Source: Klenkia terrae (GTDB taxonomy: Bacteria; Actinomycetota; Actinomycetes; Mycobacteriales; Geodermatophilaceae). From it: a stretch of DNA of 52,572 nt. How positions within the stretch are numbered: position 1 is the stretch's first letter; every line of letters begins with the position of its first letter. The stretch is from contig NZ_UEXK01000004.1 of the NCBI RefSeq assembly GCF_900491935.1, positions 2,260,203 through 2,312,774 of the forward strand, in the 5' to 3' direction. The position numbers were made by a program, and so were the translations under genes. The notes beneath the pieces were generated by a model. That model saw only the letters and a program-made list of their open reading frames with translations, did not search any database and was not told the DNA's origin. This document shows positions 47,197 through 52,572 of the stretch, in pieces.

Positions 47197-47221
47197 GCGG
47201 GTGTGCCGATATGGCCGGGCC

Positions 47222-47260
47222 TTGACAGATGCACAACTGACATCTGAGATGTCAGTTGTG
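47222..47260 (+). promoter_or_regulatory. Promoter and palindromic operator of the GntR-acdS operon
   Basis: -35 TTGACA (47222-47227), 17-bp spacer, -10 TGAGAT (47245-47250), then 7 nt to GTG 47258. A perfect 29-bp palindrome (47232-47260; arms of 14 bp around a central G, left arm CACAACTGACATCT) covers the -10 box and the start codon. It is most likely the operator of the GntR protein. Confidence 0.78.
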
Positions 47261-47899
47261 ACCACGCCTCGGGTGCTGCTGCGCGACCAGGCCCTCGTGC
47301 GCCTGCGCGAGGCGATCGTGACCGGCGAGCTGCCCCCGGGCGGGGTGGTGAAGGACGCCGAGCTGGCCGGCCGGCTCGGGCTGTCCGTCGCCCCGGTGCG
47401 CACCGCGCTGGCCCGGCTGGCCGACGAGGGGCTGGTGGAGTCCAAGCCGCAGAGCCACACCCGGGTGACCGCCGTCGTCCCCGCGGTGGTGCACGACGCG
47501 GCGGTCGTCGTCCGGGCGATGCACGAGCTCGCCGTCGCCACCGCCGTCCCCGCCGTGACCGCCGACGACGTCGCGGCGATGCGCGCGGCCAACCAGCGGT
47601 TCGCCGACGCGGTCCGGGCCGGCGACGTCGACGCGGCGCTGGACGCCGACGACGAGCTGCACGACGTGCTGGTCGACCGCTGCGGCAACGGTGCGGTGCG
47701 GGCCACCGTGGACCGCTTCACCCCCGTCGTCCGCCGGCTCGAGCGGTTGCGCTTCGCCGCTGCGCACGGGTCGGACTCCGTCGACCTGCACGACCAGCTG
47801 ATCACCGCGTGCGAGCACCACGACGTCGAGGCCGCCGTCGGCACCACCACCGCCATCTGGACGGCGCTGCTGTCCGAACTGACCGAGGAGACCCCGTGA
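47258..47899 (+). CDS. GntR-family (FCD/FadR-type) regulator of ACC deaminase
   Basis: 213 aa from GTG 47258; ATG 47249 in frame is the alternative but lies inside the operator and upstream of the expected transcription start. Helix-turn-helix: [47 protein letters not shown]. The FCD effector domain follows, with acidic/His metal-site candidates in [16 protein letters not shown] and [14 protein letters not shown]. The stop overlaps the start of acdS (GTGA). It is therefore the likely direct regulator of ACC deaminase and of itself, with ACC or a related amino acid as possible effector. Confidence 0.9.
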   Translation: MTTPRVLLRDQALVRLREAIVTGELPPGGVVKDAELAGRLGLSVAPVRTALARLADEGLVESKPQSHTRVTAVVPAVVHDAAVVVRAMHELAVATAVPAVTADDVAAMRAANQRFADAVRAGDVDAALDADDELHDVLVDRCGNGAVRATVDRFTPVVRRLERLRFAAAHGSDSVDLHDQLITACEHHDVEAAVGTTTAIWTALLSELTEETP

Positions 47900-48918
47900 C
47901 GACGCTCGACGACTTCCCCCGCACCAGCCTGCTGTTCGGCCCCTCGCCGGTGCACCGCCTGGACCGGCTGACCGAGCACCTGGGCGGCGCCGCCGTCTGG
48001 GCGAAGCGGGAGGACTGCAACTCCGGCATCGCCTACGGCGGCAACAAGACCCGCAAGCTCGAGTACCTCGTCGCCGAGGCGCTCGCGCAGGGCTGCGACA
48101 CCCTGGTCTCGATCGGCGGCGTGCAGAGCAACCACACCCGCCAGGTCGCCGCGGTCGCCGCGCACCTGGGGCTGTCCTGCGTGCTCATCCAGGAGAGCTG
48201 GGTCGACTGGCCCGACGCGGTCTACGACAAGGTCGGCAACATCCTGATCTCCCGGCTCGCCGGCGCCGACGTCCGGCTGGTCAAGGCTGGGTTCGGCATC
48301 GGGTTCAAGGAGAGCTGGGAGACCGCGCTGGCCGAGATCGAGGCCCGCGGCGGGAAGCCCTACGCCATCCCGGCCGGCGCCTCCGACCACCCGCTGGGCG
48401 GGCACGGCTTCGCCAACTGGGCCCGCGAGGTGGCGCAGCAGGAGCAGGAGCTGGGCGTCTTCTTCGACACCGTCGTCGTCTGCTCGGTGACCGGCTCGAC
48501 CCAGGCCGGCATGGTCGCCGGCTTCGCCAAGCTCGAGGAGGACGGCGCCCGCCCGCGCCGGGTGCTGGGCATCGACGCCTCCGCCAAGCCCACCGAGACC
48601 CGCGACCAGGTGCTGCGGATCGCCCGGCGCACCGCTGCCGCGATCGGCGTGCAGCGCGAGCTGACCCTGGACGACGTCGAGCTCGACGAGCGCTTCCACG
48701 CCGGCATCTACGGCATCCCGGACGACGTCACCCTGCGCGCCATGGAGACCGCCGCCCGCACCGAGGGCATGGTCACCGACCCGGTCTACGAGGGGAAGTC
48801 GATGGCCGCCACGATCGAGCTGGTCCGCTCCGGCGAGATCTCCCGCAACTCGACCGTGCTCTACGCCCACCTCGGCGGCCAGCCCGCCCTGAACGGGTAC
48901 AGCGCCCTCTTCAGCTGA
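47896..48918 (+). CDS. acdS: 1-Aminocyclopropane-1-carboxylate (ACC) deaminase
   Basis: 340 aa from GTG 47896, overlapping the GntR stop. PLP enzyme of fold type II. Lys51 in NKTRKLEY binds PLP and Ser78 in GVQSNHTRQ matches the catalytic Ser of characterised enzymes. VYEGKSM near residue 298 carries the Tyr-Glu pair that separates true ACC deaminase from D-cysteine desulfhydrase. It converts ACC, the plant ethylene precursor, to 2-oxobutanoate and ammonia, so it can use a plant-derived nitrogen source and lower ethylene. Regulation by an overlapping GntR gene is visible. Confidence 0.93.
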   Translation: MTTLDDFPRTSLLFGPSPVHRLDRLTEHLGGAAVWAKREDCNSGIAYGGNKTRKLEYLVAEALAQGCDTLVSIGGVQSNHTRQVAAVAAHLGLSCVLIQESWVDWPDAVYDKVGNILISRLAGADVRLVKAGFGIGFKESWETALAEIEARGGKPYAIPAGASDHPLGGHGFANWAREVAQQEQELGVFFDTVVVCSVTGSTQAGMVAGFAKLEEDGARPRRVLGIDASAKPTETRDQVLRIARRTAAAIGVQRELTLDDVELDERFHAGIYGIPDDVTLRAMETAARTEGMVTDPVYEGKSMAATIELVRSGEISRNSTVLYAHLGGQPALNGYSALFS

Positions 48919-48931
48919 GCCACATGGGCGG

Positions 48932-48937
48932 TACCGT
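48932..48937 (+). promoter_or_regulatory. -10 box of the nagA-nagB-GntR operon
   Basis: TACCGT 6 nt before ATG 48944, so the operon starts its own leaderless transcript downstream of acdS. Confidence 0.5.
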
Positions 48938-48943
48938 CCGGTC

Positions 48944-50116
48944 ATGACCAGTGCTCGGGAGCGTGGCGGCGGTGCCGTCCTGCGCGGACGGTTGGTCACC
49001 GGCGGATCGGTCGTCGAGGACGGCGGGGGCGCCGTCCTCGACGACCGGATCGGGTACGCGGGACCGGCGGCGGGCTTCGCCGGCGACCTCCCGCCGGCCG
49101 CCCCCGACCGGCTGCTGCTGCCCGGCCTGGTCGACCTGCACTGCCACGGCGGCGGCGGGCACGGCTTCCCGGACGGCGACACCGCCGGGGTCCGGGCCGC
49201 CGCCGCGCACCACCGCCGCGGCGGGACGACGACGCTGGTCGCCAGCCTGGTCTCCGCACCGACGGAGATCCTGCTGGCCCGGCTGGACGTGCTCGCGCCG
49301 CTGGTCCGCGCCGGCGAGCTGGCCGGGGTGCACCTGGAGGGCCCGTTCCTGTCGGCCGCCCGGTGCGGCGCGCAGGACCCGGCCGCCCTGCTGCCCGGCG
49401 ACCCCGCGCTGCTGCGCCGGTTGCTGGCCGCGGGCGTCGTGGTCTCGGTGACGCTGGCCCCGGAGACCGCGCACGCCGACGAGCTGGTCGCCGTCCTCCG
49501 GGAGCACGGCGCGCTGCCCAGCTTCGGGCACACCGACGCCTCCGCGGCGACGACCACCGCTGCCGTCCGGTCGGCTGCCCGGACCGGGCGGGTGTCGGCC
49601 ACCCACCTGTTCAACGGCATGCCGCCGATGCTGTCCCGCGCCCCGGGACCGGTCGCCGCCTGCCTGGCAGCGGCCGGTCGCGGCGAGCTGGTGGTCGAGC
49701 TGGTCGCCGACGGTGTGCACCTGGCGCCGGAGACCGTGGCCGCCGTGTTCGACCTGGTCGGTCCCGCGCAGGTCGCGCTGGTCAGCGATGCGATGGCCGC
49801 GGCCGGCATGCCCGACGGCGGGTACCGGCTCGGCGGGCTGCCGGTCACCGTCTCCGGCGGGGTCGCCCGGCTGACCACCGGGGGAGCCATCGCGGGCGGC
49901 ACCTCCCGGCTGCTGGACGTCGTCCGCTGCACGGTGGCCGCCGGTGTCCCGCTCGCCGACGTGGTGCTGGCCGCGACGCAGACCCCGGCGGACCTGCTGG
50001 GCCGCACCGACGTCGGTCGGCTGGTCGCCGGTGCCCGTGCCGACGTGCTGGTGACCGATCCCGACCTCGCGCCCGTGGCGGTCCTCGCCGCGGGCACCCA
50101 CCTGCTGGAGGACTGA
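48944..50116 (+). CDS. nagA: N-acetylglucosamine-6-phosphate deacetylase
   Basis: 390 aa. Amidohydrolase: LLLPGLVDLHCHGGGGHGF (metal HxH), GVHLEGPFL (Glu ligand), SFGHTDAS and SATHLFNGMPPM (His ligands and substrate), and LVSDAMAAAG (catalytic Asp). It removes acetate from GlcNAc-6-P, the first intracellular step of amino-sugar and chitin use. The operon continues with nagB 3 bp later and a GntR regulator. No PTS transporter for GlcNAc lies in the window. Confidence 0.93.
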   Translation: MTSARERGGGAVLRGRLVTGGSVVEDGGGAVLDDRIGYAGPAAGFAGDLPPAAPDRLLLPGLVDLHCHGGGGHGFPDGDTAGVRAAAAHHRRGGTTTLVASLVSAPTEILLARLDVLAPLVRAGELAGVHLEGPFLSAARCGAQDPAALLPGDPALLRRLLAAGVVVSVTLAPETAHADELVAVLREHGALPSFGHTDASAATTTAAVRSAARTGRVSATHLFNGMPPMLSRAPGPVAACLAAAGRGELVVELVADGVHLAPETVAAVFDLVGPAQVALVSDAMAAAGMPDGGYRLGGLPVTVSGGVARLTTGGAIAGGTSRLLDVVRCTVAAGVPLADVVLAATQTPADLLGRTDVGRLVAGARADVLVTDPDLAPVAVLAAGTHLLED

Positions 50117-50119
50117 CCG

Positions 50120-50908
50120 TTGGAGCTCGTGCTGCTGCCCACCCCCGAGGACTGCGGGCGGGTCGTCGCCGACGCGGTGATCGCGTCGGTCACCGCCGCG
50201 CAGGCCGCCGGCGGGCCGGGCGCGCTGGGGCTGGCCACCGGGTCCTCCCCGCTGCGGGCCTACCGGGAGATGCAGGCCCGGCACCGCGCCGGCAGCTGGA
50301 CGACGGCCGGCGTCCGGGCGTTCCTGCTCGACGAGTACGTGGGCCTGCCGGCCGGGCACCCGGAGTCCTACCGGGAGGTGATCCGCCGGGAGTGCACCGA
50401 CGAGCTCGGCCTCGAGGTGCACGGTCCCGACGGGTCCGCCGACGACCCGATGCAGGCCGCCCTGGACTACGAGGCACAGCTGGAGGCGGCCGGGCCGGTC
50501 GCCGTCCAGGTGCTCGGCATCGGGGCCAACGGGCACGTCGGGTTCAACGAGCCGGGCTCCTCGCTGGCCAGCCGGACCCGGGTCAAGACGCTCACCGAGC
50601 GCACCCGGTCGGACAACGCCCGGTTCTTCGGGGACGACGTCGAGGCCGTGCCGCGGCACGTCATCACCCAGGGCCTGGCCACCATCGGCCGGGCCCGGCA
50701 CCTGGTGCTGGTGGCCACCGGGGAGTCCAAGGCGGCCGCGGTCGCCGACGCCGTCGAGGGACCGGTCAGCGCCTCCTGCCCCGGGTCGGTGCTGCAGCTG
50801 CACCCGCACGTGACGGTGGTCGTCGACGAGGCCGCCGGTTCGCAGCTGGCCCGGGCCGAGTACTACCGCTACGTCCTGGCGCACAAGCTGGCGGCGCAGG
50901 GCTGGTGA
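50120..50908 (+). CDS. nagB: Glucosamine-6-phosphate deaminase
   Basis: 262 aa from TTG 50120, 3 bp after the nagA stop. LGLATGSSPLRAYREM (phosphate loop), FLLDEYVGLPAGHPESYREVI, QVLGIGANGHVGFNEPGSSLASRTRVKTL (Asp/His/Glu catalytic region) and VITQGLATIGRARHLVLVATGESKA are diagnostic. It converts GlcN-6-P to fructose-6-P and ammonia, the second step after NagA. Confidence 0.94.
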   Translation: MELVLLPTPEDCGRVVADAVIASVTAAQAAGGPGALGLATGSSPLRAYREMQARHRAGSWTTAGVRAFLLDEYVGLPAGHPESYREVIRRECTDELGLEVHGPDGSADDPMQAALDYEAQLEAAGPVAVQVLGIGANGHVGFNEPGSSLASRTRVKTLTERTRSDNARFFGDDVEAVPRHVITQGLATIGRARHLVLVATGESKAAAVADAVEGPVSASCPGSVLQLHPHVTVVVDEAAGSQLARAEYYRYVLAHKLAAQGW

Positions 50909-50912
50909 CACG

Positions 50913-51644
50913 ATGAGCGCCGTGCCCGGGCCGCTGATCCAGGACGGGCCGGTGCCCAAGCACGAGCAGCTGCGCGGGCGGTTGACCGAGTTGGCCGCCC
51001 GCCTCCCGGCCGGCACGCCGCTCCCCGGCGAGCGGCAGCTGTGCGTCGAGCACGGGGTCAGCCGGATCACCGTCCGGGAGGCGATCGGCCAGCTGGTCAG
51101 CGAGGGCGTCCTGGTCCGGGTCCGCGGCAAGGGCACGTTCGTCGCCGAGCGGCCGGCCCGGTCCCGCCTGCACCTGGCCTCCTTCCACGAGGACATGCGG
51201 CGGTTGGGGCTGGCGGCGTCCACCGTCGTGCTGGACGTGGTCCGAGCCGTGCCGCCGCCGGTGACCCGGCGGGGGCTGGAGCTGCCGGCCGGGGCGCCGG
51301 CCTGGCACGTCCGCCGGCTGCGGCTGGCCGACGGCCAGCCGATGTCGGTCGACGACGGCTGGTACGTCGCCGACCTGCTGCCCGATCTCGGGGAGCGCGA
51401 CCTCACCGGGTCGCTCTACACGCTGCTCGCCGACGAGTACGACTGCCCGGTCGACCGGGCAGAGCAGACCGTCCGCGCCGCGGAGGTCGACCGGGACACC
51501 GGGGTGCACCTGGGGGTGGCCCCGGGTCGGTCGGTGCTGGTGTTCGACCGGGTCTCCTCCAGCCGCGGACGGCCGGTGGAGCACGCGATCTCCACCTACC
51601 GCGGTGACCGCTACGAGGTGCAGATGGCGGTCGGGCTCAGCTGA
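50913..51644 (+). CDS. GntR/HutC-family (UTRA) regulator of amino-sugar catabolism
   Basis: 243 aa from ATG 50913, 4 bp after nagB. GntR winged helix: KHEQLRGRLTELAARLPAGTPLPGERQLCVEHGVSRITVREAIGQLVSEGVLVRVRGKGTFVA. The UTRA effector domain follows from about residue 90 (RLHLASFHEDMRRLGLAAST...DLTGSLYTLLADEYDCPVDRAEQTV). Position and type match DasR/NagR, which sense GlcN-6-P or GlcNAc-6-P. No canonical DasR site (TGGTCTAGACCA-like) is seen upstream of nagA, so its targets are unproven. A parS-like sequence overlaps the stop codon. Confidence 0.88.
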   Translation: MSAVPGPLIQDGPVPKHEQLRGRLTELAARLPAGTPLPGERQLCVEHGVSRITVREAIGQLVSEGVLVRVRGKGTFVAERPARSRLHLASFHEDMRRLGLAASTVVLDVVRAVPPPVTRRGLELPAGAPAWHVRRLRLADGQPMSVDDGWYVADLLPDLGERDLTGSLYTLLADEYDCPVDRAEQTVRAAEVDRDTGVHLGVAPGRSVLVFDRVSSSRGRPVEHAISTYRGDRYEVQMAVGLS

Positions 51645-51656
51645 TCCACGTGGAAC
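51643..51656. promoter_or_regulatory. parS-like site (13 of 14 match)
   Basis: GATCCACGTGGAAC differs from the 14-mer palindromes at 1386 and 10140 at one position. It overlaps the stop of the GntR gene and may bind ParB weakly. Confidence 0.45.
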
Positions 51657-51672
51657 ATCCGGGCACGCCGGC

Positions 51673-51702
51673 GGCCCGGTCGTCGCGGACGACGACCGGG
51701 CC
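51673..51702. terminator. Perfect 12-bp-stem bidirectional terminator
   Basis: GGCCCGGTCGTC (51673-51684) pairs with GACGACCGGGCC (51691-51702), loop GCGGAC, between the convergent GntR and chaplin-like genes. Confidence 0.7.
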
Positions 51703-51716
51703 GGGGCGCGTGCTGC

Positions 51717-52572
51717 CTAGCGGGTGCGGCGGGCGGTGAGGCTGAGGATCAGCCCCATGGCCAGGGCGAGCAGACCGGCGAGCAGCGGGGTGCCGAGGTC
51801 ACTGCCGGTGTAGGCCAGCGAGGTCTCGTCGGACTGGGCGTCGGCCTGCGCGCCGGTGATGACCGGGGTGCCGTGCAGGGCGACCGGGGTGATGCCGAGC
51901 GGGGTGTCGGTGCGGGGGCCCTGCGGGTCCTCGGTGGCCGTCGGCGGGGTCACCGGGGGGACCGGGGTGGTCGGCGGGGTGGTGGTCGGGCCGCAGGCGG
52001 CGGAGGCGTTGCCGAGCAGGCTGATGGCGTTGCCGCAGGCGGTGACCGGGACGTCGACGTCGATGCCGCCGCCGGGGCCGCCGGTGCCGGTGGTGGCCGG
52101 GGAGCAGGTGGCCGAGGCGTTGCCGAGCAGGCCGATCGCGGTGCCGCAGACGGTCACGGGGACGTCGACGTCGAGGCCACCACCGGTGCCGGTGGGCGGG
52201 GGGCCCGTGCTGCCGGTGCCGGGGCCGGTGCCGGTGCCGGTGGTGGGCGGGGTGCAGGTGCCGGTGGCGGTGCCCAGGACGCCGATGCCGTTGCCGCAGG
52301 CGGTGACGGGGGCGTCGGCGTCGATCAGGGTGTCGGTCGCGCTGTTGCCCGTCGTGCCGGTGCCGGTGGTGCCGGTGGTCGGGGTGACCGAGCCGGTGCC
52401 GTTGCCGATGACGCCGATGCCGTTGCCGCCGACGAGGACGGGGGCATCGACGTCGGCCAGGTCAGCGCCGTCGGCCGGGGCGGCCGGGGTGGCCGGGGTG
52501 GGCGTGGCGCAGGTGCCTGTCCCGTCGCCCAGGACGCCGACCCCGTTGCCGCACGCGGTGACGGGGTCGGCC
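51717..52572 (-). CDS. Chaplin-repeat cell-wall-anchored surface protein (partial, 5' end outside window)
   Basis: The reverse frame is open from 51717 to the window edge, about 284 residues. It contains five chaplin-like units of the form APVTACGNGIGVLGxATGTC (Cys-Gly-Asn, hydrophobic strand, second Cys) separated by Thr/Gly/Pro linkers. One unit (VLVGGNGIGVIGNGTGSV) lacks both cysteines. The C-terminus has LAYTG, a 20-residue hydrophobic segment (LLAGLLALAMGLILSL) and TARRTR: a sortase signal of the LAxTG class used by sortase E, as in long chaplins. Chaplins self-assemble into amyloid-like hydrophobic surface layers. GTG 52157 is only an internal Val. The N-terminus and signal peptide lie to the right. 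Confidence 0.82.
   Translation of the reverse strand, partial: ADPVTACGNGVGVLGDGTGTCATPTPATPAAPADGADLADVDAPVLVGGNGIGVIGNGTGSVTPTTGTTGTGTTGNSATDTLIDADAPVTACGNGIGVLGTATGTCTPPTTGTGTGPGTGSTGPPPTGTGGGLDVDVPVTVCGTAIGLLGNASATCSPATTGTGGPGGGIDVDVPVTACGNAISLLGNASAACGPTTTPPTTPVPPVTPPTATEDPQGPRTDTPLGITPVALHGTPVITGAQADAQSDETSLAYTGSDLGTPLLAGLLALAMGLILSLTARRTR

Noticed and set aside
47896-48918. D-cysteine desulfhydrase
   Set aside because: Lys51, Ser78 and the Tyr-Glu pair of VYEGKSM match true ACC deaminase.
51717-52157. Separate 146-aa gene starting at GTG 52157
   Set aside because: That GTG is an internal Val of a chaplin repeat and the frame is open to the window edge with four more partial or complete repeats.
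1-52572. CRISPR arrays, tRNA or rRNA genes, prophage
   Set aside because: No regularly spaced repeats, no tRNA-like cloverleaf or rRNA segments, and no phage structural genes were recognised on either strand.

Overview
The window is 52.6 kb of very GC-rich DNA with almost exclusively G/C-ending codons, many GTG starts and dense gene packing. This indicates a high-GC actinobacterium. The gene mix (13E12-type HNH protein, DUF6297 permease, ACC deaminase, chaplin-like surface protein, dynamin-like GTPase pair) fits Geodermatophilaceae or a close relative, but genus is inference only.

Layout. 0-12.5 kb: start of a proline-rich protein, cinA, SRPBCC, AidB-like acyl-CoA dehydrogenase, DUF1992, GNAT; a reverse-strand TetR / GAF-ANTAR / NUDIX operon; a NYN-PLD pair; and a two-gene ABC exporter whose two ATPase domains have decayed in complementary ways. 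12.5-21 kb: M23 endopeptidase, anti-sigma-type ATPase, two overlapping dynamin-like GTPases, a PEP-mutase-family protein, STAS protein, coiled-coil protein and an HNH (13E12) gene under an SOS box. 21-25 kb: a broken rifampin ADP-ribosyltransferase (arr) remnant, PHA synthase and depolymerase-like hydrolase, nucleoside hydrolase, ArsR. 25-31 kb: gamma-glutamyltransferase, maltokinase-cap protein, rhodanese, PAS/GAF/PP2C phosphatase. 31-39 kb: anti-sigma-type ATPase, DUF1697, a retron-type reverse transcriptase, NCS2 permease, ABC ATPase plus DUF6297 permease, MarR with a divergent quinone oxidoreductase. 39-45 kb: small membrane protein, Imm5-like protein, a TPP-riboswitch-controlled ykoEDC thiamine-precursor transporter, an AbiEi/endonuclease-type gene flanked by two copies of a 60-bp palindromic repeat, FabG-like reductase. 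45-52.6 kb: methyltransferase, GNAT, thioesterase, GntR with ACC deaminase, nagA-nagB-GntR (amino-sugar catabolism), and the C-terminal part of a chaplin-repeat protein with an LAYTG anchor that runs off the right edge.

The regulatory layer is clear. About thirteen starts are preceded at 6-7 nt by a TANNNT -10 box, which points to leaderless transcripts. Specific operators are visible for the MarR, GntR/acdS and LexA-type systems. Two parS-type 14-bp palindromes and one variant suggest the locus lies in the ParB-bound, probably origin-proximal part of the chromosome. The most interesting items are the retron-type RT with an uncharacterised upstream region, the complementary-degenerate ABC exporter, the multi-repeat chaplin protein, and the repeat-flanked AbiEi-type gene.
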